Part shown: positions 1 through 6,419 of the stretch, in pieces
How positions within the stretch are numbered: the stretch's first letter is position 1
How the letters are laid out: each line of letters opens with the position of its first letter
Assembly: GCA_017614625.1 (NCBI GenBank)
Contig: JAGABK010000091.1
Span: forward strand, 1-9,418
Source of the DNA: Spirochaetales bacterium
Lineage (GTDB): Bacteria > Spirochaetota > Spirochaetia > Sphaerochaetales > Sphaerochaetaceae
Direction: 5' to 3'
Length of the DNA stretch: 9,418 nucleotides
Program-made: the position numbers and the translations under genes
Notes under the pieces: model-generated
Told to the model about the DNA's origin: nothing
What the model saw: the letters and a program-made list of their open reading frames with translations, nothing else
The model's database searches: none

Positions 1-1
1 C

Positions 2-235
2 TGCGCACAGGTTGCAGCAGATGAAAAGCTCAAGAACAAGCCGGAAAAGGTTCTCGAGGGAATCGTCAGAGGAAAGCTCAAGAAGCACTATGCAGAGATC
101 TGCCTGATGGACCAGGTCTTCCAGATCAGCAACGACGACGGACTTTCAGTGGCACAGCTGCTGGCGAAGTTCAACAAGGAGAACGGAGCCGACGTCAAGA
201 TCGTCGCCTACGAGAGATTCCTCGCCGGAGCATAA
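2..235 (+). CDS. tsf: Elongation factor Ts, C-terminal end (partial)
   Basis: EF-Ts is the cytosolic guanine-nucleotide exchange factor that recycles EF-Tu-GDP to EF-Tu-GTP during elongation. Only the last 77 residues lie in the window; the reading frame is open from base 2 to a TAA at 233-235. The segment reads KPEKVLEGIVRGKLKK followed by EICLMDQVF, which matches the family's conserved C-terminal stretch (KPE-x-VLEKIVEGK, then EICLLDQ-x-F). The remainder (LSVAQLLAKFNKE, then VKIVAYERF) fits the closing part of the core domain, where the consensus has a VxxFVRYEVGEG-like end. The protein ends soon after this motif, as expected. It sits just upstream of frr, as in many bacteria, and the promoter for the downstream genes probably lies upstream of tsf, outside this window. 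Too short for the automatic ORF length cutoff but the identification is firm. Confidence 0.93.
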   Translation, partial: CAQVAADEKLKNKPEKVLEGIVRGKLKKHYAEICLMDQVFQISNDDGLSVAQLLAKFNKENGADVKIVAYERFLAGA

Positions 236-244
236 GACAGACAC

Positions 245-268
245 AGGCCGTCCGGAAACGGGCGGCCT
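245..268 (+). terminator. Strong hairpin between tsf and frr (attenuator or processing element)
   Basis: AGGCCGTCC (245-253) pairs with GGGCGGCCT (260-268) over nine pairs with one G-U wobble at 251/262. G254 and C259 can close the stem further over a GAAA tetraloop of the stable GNRA class, giving a ten-pair helix. The bases after it, CTCTTTAC, are only weakly T-rich, and the frr ribosome binding site (AGGAG, 275-279) follows at once. The shape suits a leaky terminator or an mRNA processing or stability element that lowers expression after the abundant tsf. It is the only structure in the 50-bp gap. Confidence 0.55.
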
Positions 269-285
269 CTTTACAGGAGTAAACA

Positions 286-840
286 ATGCAACAGGTATTG
301 GCCAATTGTGAAGACAGAATGAAAAAGAGCGTCAACGCCCTTGAGACAGACTACCTTGCACTGAGAACCGGCAGAGCCTCCGCAGCCATCTTCGACAAGG
401 TGCGCGTGGACTATTACGGACAGGAGACCCCGCTCAACCAGGTTGCATCCGTCTCTGTGCCGGAAGCAAGACTTGTTGTCATCCAGCCCTGGGACAAGAG
501 CCTTCTGGGTGCCATCGAGAAAGCCATCCAGAAGAGCGATCTGGGACTCAATCCTTCCAATGACGGAAAACTATTGCGCATAAACTTCCCGCCTCTCACA
601 CAGGACCGCAGGAAGGAGCTTGCCAAGCAGTCCAAGAACCTCGCCGAGGGAAGCCGCGTCGCCATCCGCAACATCAGACGCGACGGCATGGAGGAGATCA
701 AGAAGCTCCAGAAGGCCGGAACCATCTCCGAGGACGAGCAGAAGGAAGGAGAGACCAGACTCCAGAAAATGACAGACTCCCAGATCGCCAGGATCAACGA
801 CCTTCAGGCGACCAAGGAGAAAGAAATCATGGAGATCTGA
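286..840 (+). CDS. frr: Ribosome recycling factor (RRF)
   Basis: RRF acts in the cytosol with EF-G to split the post-termination ribosome so its subunits can be reused. The 184-residue product has the usual family length (about 185). It shows the helical domain I start (RMKKSVNALETDYLALRTGR, residues 11-30), the small beta domain II (VDYYGQETPLNQVASVSVPE, 41-60, then VVIQPWDK) and the return to domain I (NFPPLTQDRRKEL, 100-112). The motif RNIRRDG (128-134) carries the conserved arginine at position 132 known to matter for function in the E. coli protein. The ATG at 286 has AGGAG at 275-279, six bases upstream. The stop codon overlaps the uppS start by one base (TGATG), suggesting translational coupling. 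Nothing is unusual. Identification is firm. Confidence 0.97.
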   Translation: MQQVLANCEDRMKKSVNALETDYLALRTGRASAAIFDKVRVDYYGQETPLNQVASVSVPEARLVVIQPWDKSLLGAIEKAIQKSDLGLNPSNDGKLLRINFPPLTQDRRKELAKQSKNLAEGSRVAIRNIRRDGMEEIKKLQKAGTISEDEQKEGETRLQKMTDSQIARINDLQATKEKEIMEI

Positions 841-1517
841 TGCATCTCGGACTTATCATGGACGGAAACGGCCGCTGGGCTACCCGGCGGTCGCTCCCGC
901 GCACTGCCGGCCATCTTGAAGGCGTAAAGGCCCTCAAGCGCGTGATCGCGGCCGCAATCAAATACAACGTGGAGTATGTCACGCTCTACGCCTTCTCCAC
1001 TGAGAACTGGAAGCGCCCGGACCAGGAGGTCAACTACCTCATGGGTCTTCTGGCAAAGAAGCTTCCGGGAGAACTTCCGTTCTGTCAGGAGAACGGAATG
1101 CGCATCCTCGTGCGCGGAAACTTCGACGCCCTTCCCGAGGACGCCCGCAAGGGCCTTTCCAAGGTCATCGAGGGAACAAAGGACTGTGACAGGATCACGG
1201 TCATCCTGGCGATCAACTACGGCGGACAGGACGAGATAGCCCGTGCCTGCAACCGCTTCATAGAGAAAAACCCCGGTAAACCCATTACCGTAAAAGACAT
1301 AGAAAACAACCTGGACCTTCCGCAGATTCCCGCTCCCGACATGATCGCAAGGAGCGCCGGAGAGATGCGCCTGAGCAACTTCATGCTCTGGGACAGCGCC
1401 TACGCGGAGTTCCTTTCCATAGAAGACCTCTGGCCCGACTGGGGCGAGGAGCAGATTAAGATGTGCATCGACGCGCTCTCAAAACGCGTCAGGAAGTTCG
1501 GAGGACTGGTCAAGTGA
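840..1517 (+). CDS. uppS: Undecaprenyl diphosphate synthase (cis-prenyltransferase)
   Basis: This enzyme condenses isopentenyl diphosphate units onto farnesyl diphosphate to build the C55 lipid carrier for peptidoglycan and other envelope glycans, working at the inner face of the membrane. The 225-residue product begins almost directly with the catalytic motif GLIMDGNGRWA (residues 4-14; Asp8 matches E. coli Asp26), followed by GHLEG (24-28), TLYAFSTENWKRP (48-60) and the C-terminal signature RSAGEMRLSNFMLW (171-184), with AYAEF and LWPDW after it. It is shorter than the E. coli enzyme (253 residues), mainly because the N-terminal lead is missing; no upstream in-frame start was seen in the 30 or so bases read back from the ATG. 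The ATG at 840 overlaps the frr stop and has GGAG at 831-834. All key residues that I can place are present. Its substrate chain begins with Dxr, encoded two genes downstream. Confidence 0.96.
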   Translation: MHLGLIMDGNGRWATRRSLPRTAGHLEGVKALKRVIAAAIKYNVEYVTLYAFSTENWKRPDQEVNYLMGLLAKKLPGELPFCQENGMRILVRGNFDALPEDARKGLSKVIEGTKDCDRITVILAINYGGQDEIARACNRFIEKNPGKPITVKDIENNLDLPQIPAPDMIARSAGEMRLSNFMLWDSAYAEFLSIEDLWPDWGEEQIKMCIDALSKRVRKFGGLVK

Positions 1518-2362
1518 AGGACAGGAATCTGCGCGACAGGCTCATAACGGTCCTCGTCGGAGTCCCGCTGGTTCTGGCATCGGTGTTCTTCGTGCCGATG
1601 TACAACTACATCCTCTTCAGCCTCTTGGTCGTGTTCATGGCAACCCTCGGAAGCCTCGAGATGAGCCGCCTGCTTTTCGGCAGACACGTCCTTGCGGCCT
1701 GCCTTGCCCCGATAGTACCGATGGTTCAGTACCTTCAGGGCCTTTTCGGCTTCAACCAGGGCATAACCGAGCTGGCCTTCGTGCTGATCCTGCTCTTCTG
1801 CTTCGCCACTGAGATCAAGCTCGGCGAAACCGATTCCTTCAAGGGCTCTCTGGACCGCATCTCGCGCAGCTGCATCATCATCGTCTATCCCGGCTTCTTC
1901 CTCTCGTTCTTCCTGAGGATGCTGGCCATGGAGGGCATGAACAGCCGCATCATCATGACATACCTGATCCTGGCCTTCGGAAACGATGTCTTCGCATACG
2001 TCTGGGGCAGGCTCTTCGGCAAGAACAACAAGGGCATCCTCAAGGCAAGCCCCAACAAGAGCGTGGCCGGCTTCGTAGGAAGCCTTTTCACCACCATAGG
2101 CCTCTCGTTCGCATGCTTCGCCCTCTTCCGCGACTACATGCCGCAGACCAATGCGGTCATGAAAATACTGCTGGGAGTGGCCGTCAGCATCTCGCAGAAC
2201 GTCGGAGACCTCCTGGAGAGCGTCCTCAAGCGCTCTGCCGGCGTCAAGGACTCGGGCCGTGTCATCCCCGGACGCGGAGGTGCCCTGGACTGCCTTGATT
2301 CGGAGATCTTCAGCGCTCCGATGTTCTTCATCATACTGAACCTTATCATGGAGGCCGCTTGA
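1514..2362 (+). CDS. cdsA: Phosphatidate cytidylyltransferase (CDP-diglyceride synthase)
   Basis: CdsA makes CDP-diacylglycerol from CTP and phosphatidic acid, the branch point for membrane phospholipids; it is an integral membrane enzyme. The best start is GTG at 1514, which overlaps the uppS stop as GTGA and has GGAGGA at 1500-1505, eight bases upstream; this gives 282 residues. A longer reading from ATG 1463 would overlap uppS by 55 bases and add a highly charged leader, so I reject it. Several hydrophobic spans are visible (about residues 9-28, 30-46, 58-76, 86-98, 119-137, 147-163, 189-205, 216-228, 268-280). Conserved parts are FGNDVFAYVWGRLFG (155-169), SPNKSVAGFVGS (179-190) and the C-terminal family signature from Ser236 to Asp262. 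That signature keeps KR, KDSG and the aspartates, but has R254 where the family has His, A257, and C260 where it has Arg. The changes may be lineage-specific. Confidence 0.92.
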   Translation: MKDRNLRDRLITVLVGVPLVLASVFFVPMYNYILFSLLVVFMATLGSLEMSRLLFGRHVLAACLAPIVPMVQYLQGLFGFNQGITELAFVLILLFCFATEIKLGETDSFKGSLDRISRSCIIIVYPGFFLSFFLRMLAMEGMNSRIIMTYLILAFGNDVFAYVWGRLFGKNNKGILKASPNKSVAGFVGSLFTTIGLSFACFALFRDYMPQTNAVMKILLGVAVSISQNVGDLLESVLKRSAGVKDSGRVIPGRGGALDCLDSEIFSAPMFFIILNLIMEAA

Positions 2363-3489
2363 GAAACGTAACCGTCCTGGGAATCACCGGAAGCATCGGA
2401 AGCTCCGCCCTCCGCGGCATATCGTCCTTCAGGGACAGGATCCGCATCGTCGCCTGCTCGTGCAACAGCAAAGTCGACGAAGCCCTGCGCATCTGCCTGG
2501 AGTACGGAATCCCCAACCTCTGCATAACATCCCAGGAGAACGTAATCCCCTCGTCCGGCGACGTGCGCATCTGGACCGACCTGGACGACATGCTCTACGC
2601 CGTGCCCTGCGACATGGTCCTCAACGGGATCGCAGGCTCGCCTGGCCTGAAGGCCTCCTTCTCCGCAATCCGCAACTGCAGGGCCCTGGCCCTCGCCAAC
2701 AAGGAATCGGTCGTCCTGGGCGGACATCTCCTTTTCCGGGAAGCAGATAAGTACAAAACACGCATAATCCCTGTCGACAGCGAGCACAGCGCCATCGACG
2801 AACTTCTCTCCGACTGCGGCCGCGAGAACGTCGACAGCCTCATCATCACCGCAAGCGGCGGCCCCTTCCGAAGCACGCCCATCGACAGGCTGGCATACAT
2901 CACCCCCGAAGAGGCGGCCGACCACCCCACGTGGAAGATGGGACCCAAGATCTCCATCGACTCCTCGACCCTCGCCAACAAGGGCCTTGAGGTCATCGAG
3001 GCCCACTATCTCTTCGGCTTCGACGCCGACCACATCCAGGTCGTCATCCACCCCCAGAGCGTGGTCCACTCCATGGTCCGTGCCAAAAGCGGCCAGATCT
3101 ACGCCCAGATGTCCCCGCCCGACATGGTCTTCCCCATCATGCGCGCCCTCCTGTGGCCCATCGTGGACCGTCCCGTCGGCAAGGCCCTGGACTTCACGTC
3201 GCTCGACCTGACCTTCCGCGCCCCCGATTATGCCCGCTATCCCTTCGTGGCCGATGCCTTCGAATGCGTCCGGCGCGAGGGCAGCTACCCCATCGTCTAC
3301 AACATGGCCGATGAGATCGCGGTCTCCTGGTTCCGACAGCGCAGGATAGCGTACACCGGCATCCACAGCGAGGTAAGACGCCTTCTGGAGATGGACTGGA
3401 GCAAGGCCCCCTCGGACCTCGACGACGTCATGGCCGTGATGCAAAGGGTCAAAGCCCTCATGGACCGCCCGTACACGGAGACAAGATGA
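2359..3489 (+). CDS. dxr: 1-deoxy-D-xylulose 5-phosphate reductoisomerase
   Basis: Dxr (IspC) converts 1-deoxyxylulose 5-phosphate to 2-C-methylerythritol 4-phosphate with NADPH and a divalent metal, the first committed step of the MEP isoprenoid pathway; it is a soluble homodimer in the family. The 376 residues start with the nucleotide-binding loop GITGSIGSSAL (8-18), then ALANKESVVLGG (111-122). The metal ligands fit D140 and E142 in PVDSEHSAIDELL and E211 in TLANKGLEVIEA; substrate-binding residues S166 (ASGGPF), H189 and W192 (HPTWKMG), S202, N207 and K208 are present, as is HPQSVVHSMV (231-240). Start is TTG 2359, overlapping the cdsA stop as TTGA, with GGAGG at 2350-2354. Minor departures are DMVFPI where many relatives have DMRxPI, and NMADEIAV where NAANEVAV is common. 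Its product feeds the FPP and IPP used by UppS. Length is a little below the usual 385-400. Confidence 0.96.
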   Translation: MRNVTVLGITGSIGSSALRGISSFRDRIRIVACSCNSKVDEALRICLEYGIPNLCITSQENVIPSSGDVRIWTDLDDMLYAVPCDMVLNGIAGSPGLKASFSAIRNCRALALANKESVVLGGHLLFREADKYKTRIIPVDSEHSAIDELLSDCGRENVDSLIITASGGPFRSTPIDRLAYITPEEAADHPTWKMGPKISIDSSTLANKGLEVIEAHYLFGFDADHIQVVIHPQSVVHSMVRAKSGQIYAQMSPPDMVFPIMRALLWPIVDRPVGKALDFTSLDLTFRAPDYARYPFVADAFECVRREGSYPIVYNMADEIAVSWFRQRRIAYTGIHSEVRRLLEMDWSKAPSDLDDVMAVMQRVKALMDRPYTETR

Positions 3490-4808
3490 ACATCACCTGG
3501 TCCGGAATTCTGTCCATCCTGATAGGTTTCCTCGGAATCGGCATCATGATACTCGTCCACGAGTTCGGCCACGCCTTCGCGGCCCGCGCCTGCGGAATCA
3601 CCGTCGAGGCCCTCAGCTTCGGCTTCGGACCGGCGGTCTTCAAGTGGACGCGCGGCGAGACGAAGTACATAATCAGGGCCATCCCCTTCGGCGGCTCCTG
3701 CAAGATGAGCGGCGGCGACGACATCACCAACGCCATATCCCAGAAGAAAAAGCACATAGAGACCTACGAGGACGGCTCCATCTGGTCCGTAAGCCCCATC
3801 AAGCGAATAATCGCCTACGCCGCGGGCCCGGCTGCCAACATAATCTTCGCCTTCCTCTGTTACGCGCTTCTGATGACCATGCCCACAAGCGTCTCGGTCG
3901 ACCCTGCCCGCGTGGCACTGGCAAGCGACTATCCCACCCTGGTCGAGAACTACAGCACCGCCGCCTACGAGGCCGGAATCCGCACGGGAGACACAATAAT
4001 ATCTGTAGAAGGAAATCCCGTCTCCACCTTCCCCGAGCTCCAGCAGGCTCTGGCGCAGGTCAAGAACAGGGAGAGCGTGACCATCGTCACCGACCGCGGA
4101 ACCTTCATCGTGCATCCCGAGAACGGCGTCTTCGGCTTCCTGGTCTTCCGCGAGGCCGTCGTCGGCCACGTCAATTCCGACACCCCCGAGAAGAAAGCTG
4201 GCCTCAAGGCCCGCGACAGGATAATCTCGGCCAACGGAAAACCCGTGACCAACATGATGGACCTGCTGGAGGCCGCAGATGCAAACGACCGCATCACATT
4301 CGAGGTCCGGAGAGGTTCGGATACCGTCGAACTGAGCTTCGACAACCCCACGTCCAGCCTGAACTTCACCCTGGTCAGCCAGACGGTTAAGGTGCCCGGA
4401 ATCAACTTCTTCAGGGCCCTGATCTCATCCGGAAGGGAGTGCTTCTCCAACTTCACCCAGTCGATAGTCTCGCTGGTCAATGTCATCAGGGGCAAGTCCG
4501 CCGCAGGCGAGACCCTGGGCGGAACCTTCGCCGCCTCGCAGAGCATAGGAATGCTCACCACAAGCGGCTTCGCGCACGGCTTCAACAGCGGAATCAGGAT
4601 CGCCCTGTTCCTTTTGGCAAGCGTGAGCATTTCCCTTGCCGTAGCCAACCTGCTGCCCATCCCGGCGCTCGACGACGGCCTTATACTGGTCAGCTTCGCC
4701 GAGCTGGTGACAGGACGCACCTTCCACCCGAGGATGTACCTTATTCTTCAGATCGTGGGAACCGTGATGATTATTACTGCGATCGCCCTGCTCTCATTCG
4801 CCAAGTAG
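3486..4808 (+). CDS. rseP: RseP-type site-2 membrane zinc metalloprotease with two PDZ domains
   Basis: Site-2 proteases cut transmembrane segments inside the membrane; in E. coli RseP cleaves the anti-sigma factor RseA in the envelope stress cascade and clears signal-peptide remnants. The 440-residue product has an N-terminal membrane segment containing the zinc motif HEFGH (residues 25-29), then FGFGP (46-49 region), a second membrane segment near 107-130, two PDZ-like regions (about 145-215, with AAYEAGIRTGDTIISVEG; and 225-290, with KKAGLKARDRIISANG), and C-terminal membrane spans around 369-400 and 415-437. The second catalytic region NLLPIPALDDG (388-398) keeps Asp396, the expected third zinc ligand, but has D397 and L399 where the common form is LDGGH. 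Start is ATG 3486, overlapping the dxr stop as ATGA with GGAG at 3477-3480. Last gene of its operon. No anti-sigma or sigma gene is nearby, so the substrate cannot be inferred here. Confidence 0.93.
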   Translation: MNITWSGILSILIGFLGIGIMILVHEFGHAFAARACGITVEALSFGFGPAVFKWTRGETKYIIRAIPFGGSCKMSGGDDITNAISQKKKHIETYEDGSIWSVSPIKRIIAYAAGPAANIIFAFLCYALLMTMPTSVSVDPARVALASDYPTLVENYSTAAYEAGIRTGDTIISVEGNPVSTFPELQQALAQVKNRESVTIVTDRGTFIVHPENGVFGFLVFREAVVGHVNSDTPEKKAGLKARDRIISANGKPVTNMMDLLEAADANDRITFEVRRGSDTVELSFDNPTSSLNFTLVSQTVKVPGINFFRALISSGRECFSNFTQSIVSLVNVIRGKSAAGETLGGTFAASQSIGMLTTSGFAHGFNSGIRIALFLLASVSISLAVANLLPIPALDDGLILVSFAELVTGRTFHPRMYLILQIVGTVMIITAIALLSFAK

Positions 4809-4941
4809 TATCCGAATCACATATCCTGACACAATACCCTGAGGTGAAAGTCCGCCGCCGGACGCATACGAATTGAGAAGACATACCTATGTGGTAGGCT
4901 TCGAAATGAGGATGTGGAACGGCGGATGGAATTTCGCCGAA
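4809..4941. other. Structured convergent intergenic region between rseP and dnaB
   Basis: These 133 bases separate the 3' ends of the two operons. I see no convincing gene. Inverted repeats compete for the same bases: 4850-4854 with 4859-4863 (GTCCG/CGGAC); 4851-4857 with 4920-4926 (TCCGCCG/CGGCGGA, enclosing about 60 bases); 4920-4924 with 4935-4939 (CGGCG/CGCCG); and a small inner hairpin GAAG 4877-4880 with CTTC 4899-4902 containing CCTA/TAGG. The run GGTGAAAGTCC (4843-4853) resembles a phrase I recall from the domain I region of bacterial group II introns, but no intron-encoded protein or domain V was found. It may be a bidirectional transcription end, a small RNA or a remnant. Confidence 0.4.
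4850..4863 (-). terminator. Weak candidate terminator for the rpsF-dnaB operon
   Basis: Read on the minus strand, GTCCG and CGGAC form a five-pair GC-rich stem over a GCGG loop, followed by TTTCACCTC, a short T-bearing tail. It lies about 80 bases past the dnaB stop. The stem is short and the T-tract poor, so it would be inefficient alone. I found nothing better for either operon in this gap. Confidence 0.25.
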
Positions 4942-6357
4942 TCAGAACTTCTCGATTTCCTTGAAGCAGACGTAATCTGAGATGAAATTCAGATTGAACG
5001 CGCCCGTGCTGCCGTTCCTCTGCTTGGCGATGATGATCTTGATGGGCCTGACCGTCAGGTGCGAATCCGAGCCGTCATCGTGGTCCGCCTCTTCGTACTG
5101 CGAGATCTTTCCGTTCTCGTCAAGGCGCTTGGACGGGTCGTCCATCAGGATGACGAGGTCGGCGTCCTGCTCGATCGAACCCGAGTCGCGCAGGTCTGCC
5201 AGCATCGGCGGACGGTCCTTGCTTCCCTCTCTGTTGACCTGGCAGAGACAGATGATGGGGACTTCCAGCTCGCGGGCCAGCTGCTTGAGCGAGCGGGAGA
5301 TCTGGGCAACCTGCTCGTGCCTGGGCATGTTGACGTTGGATGAGTTCAGGTCAACCAGACCGATGTAGTCGATGAAGATCGCCTTTGCATTGTGCTCCCT
5401 GACCATCCTGCGCGCCTGAGAGCGGATCTCAAGAAGCTTGATGTTCGGGGTGTCCTGGATCAGCAGGTTCTTGCTGTCGTCGTACAGGGCCGCGGCCGTG
5501 TTCATCATGCGGGCGTCTGTCTCCGGGTCCAGCTTTCCGTTCCTCATGCTGCTGAGGTTTATCTGGCCCTTGTTGGCGATCACACGCTCGATCAGCGTGG
5601 CGCCGCTCATTTCAAGGGAGAAGAACCCGATGGGCACCGGGTCGTTCCCGAAGGCCATGTTGGCGGCTATCGAAAGCGCGAATGCCGTCTTTCCGACAGA
5701 AGGCCTGGCGGCGATGATGACCAGGTCGCTGGGCTTGAAGCCGCCGATGTACTTGTCCAGGATGCGGAATCCCGAGGAGACGCCGACCGTGCGGTTTCCC
5801 CTCTGGATGTCGTGCACAGTGTTGACCACCTGGCCGATCAGTTTTCCGGAATCCGAGAACGAACCGGTTCCGGCGTTTGTTCCCAGCTGCGTGATCTTCT
5901 GGTCGAGCTCGTCGATCGACTGCTTCACGTCCGCCGTCTCGTCGAACGCCTTGTCGCCGATGACGATGGACATGTCCAGAAGCTGCCTCTTCAGCGATGC
6001 CGTCTTGATGATCTCGGCATAGTACGAGGCGTTCGTGGAGCTGGGCACGGAATCGGTGAGGCTCGCGATGTACGCGGCCCCGCCTGCTTCCGAAAGGGTC
6101 CCCTTCCCGGACATGTACTGGGTAAGGGACATGAGGTCTATGGAGACGTTGGGCCGATCGTTGCGGAAGGCGCAGATGGCGTCCCAGATGAGCTGATGGC
6201 CTCTCTGGTAGAAATCCTCCTTGACAAGCATGCTCTGGACTTCATCCAGGGCCTTGTTGCGCAGAAGGACCGAACCCAGCAGGGCGACTTCAGCCGCATC
6301 GTTGTGCGGAGGGACTCTTCCGACTGTTCCTTCGGAAACGCGTTTTGCACCGGCCAT
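4942..6357 (-). CDS. dnaB: Replicative DNA helicase DnaB
   Basis: DnaB is the hexameric ring helicase that unwinds DNA 5'-3' at the replication fork and recruits primase. Numbering here is from the first of two adjacent Met codons (472 residues; 471 from the second). The N-terminal primase-binding domain (PPHNDAAEVALLGSVLL, about 17-33) is followed by a linker and the RecA-like domain. Walker A is ARPSVGKTAF (218-227), the H1a motif FFSLEMSG (246-253), Walker B AIFIDYIGLV (327-336), H3 CQVNREGSKDRPPMLADLRD (373-392) with SGSIEQDAD, and H4 AKQRNGSTG (445-453), containing the family's arginine finger region. Between H3 and H4 there is an acidic stretch (about 407-435) longer than usual. GGAGG (6364-6368) is three bases from the first ATG (6360) and six from the second (6357), so the second is preferred. 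No intein is present. Confidence 0.96.
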   Translation of the reverse strand: MAGAKRVSEGTVGRVPPHNDAAEVALLGSVLLRNKALDEVQSMLVKEDFYQRGHQLIWDAICAFRNDRPNVSIDLMSLTQYMSGKGTLSEAGGAAYIASLTDSVPSSTNASYYAEIIKTASLKRQLLDMSIVIGDKAFDETADVKQSIDELDQKITQLGTNAGTGSFSDSGKLIGQVVNTVHDIQRGNRTVGVSSGFRILDKYIGGFKPSDLVIIAARPSVGKTAFALSIAANMAFGNDPVPIGFFSLEMSGATLIERVIANKGQINLSSMRNGKLDPETDARMMNTAAALYDDSKNLLIQDTPNIKLLEIRSQARRMVREHNAKAIFIDYIGLVDLNSSNVNMPRHEQVAQISRSLKQLARELEVPIICLCQVNREGSKDRPPMLADLRDSGSIEQDADLVILMDDPSKRLDENGKISQYEEADHDDGSDSHLTVRPIKIIIAKQRNGSTGAFNLNFISDYVCFKEIEKF

Positions 6358-6379
6358 CATAAACCTCCATAGACAGAAC

Positions 6380-6400
6380 AGCCCGCCGTAAAGGCAGGCT
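6380..6400 (-). terminator. Hairpin between rplI and dnaB (partial terminator or attenuator)
   Basis: On the minus strand AGCCTGCC pairs with GGCGGGCT over eight pairs, one of them a G-U wobble, with the five-base loop TTTAC. The following bases, GTTCTGTC, are only weakly T-rich, and the dnaB ribosome binding site follows about a dozen bases later. It probably lowers read-through from the highly expressed ribosomal protein genes into dnaB, or sets an mRNA end. It closely resembles the tsf-frr hairpin in design and position. Confidence 0.5.
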
Positions 6401-6419
6401 GATCATGGAATTTCTGCCC

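Noticed and set aside
1463..1513. Longer cdsA from ATG 1463
   Set aside because: It would overlap uppS by 55 bases and add a charged leader; GTG 1514 has a strong ribosome binding site and a four-base overlap like the other junctions.
2134..3444. Very long open frame (436 codons) on the minus strand opposite cdsA and dxr
   Set aside because: It is the antisense shadow of two well-identified genes with G/C-rich third positions; its Gly, Asp, Val and His-rich, low-complexity product has no recognisable motif.
4873..4980. Possible small ORF from TTG 4873 (or ATG 4906) to TGA 4980 on the plus strand, reading HTYVVGFEMRMWNGGWNF in part
   Set aside because: It has no ribosome binding site, overlaps the dnaB 3' end in antisense and matches no family I know; an open run of about 45 codons is expected by chance here.
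5392..6372. 326-codon open frame on the plus strand opposite dnaB
   Set aside because: It mirrors the coding bias of dnaB, which carries all helicase motifs; the product is an Arg/Asp/Val/His-rich string without domain features.
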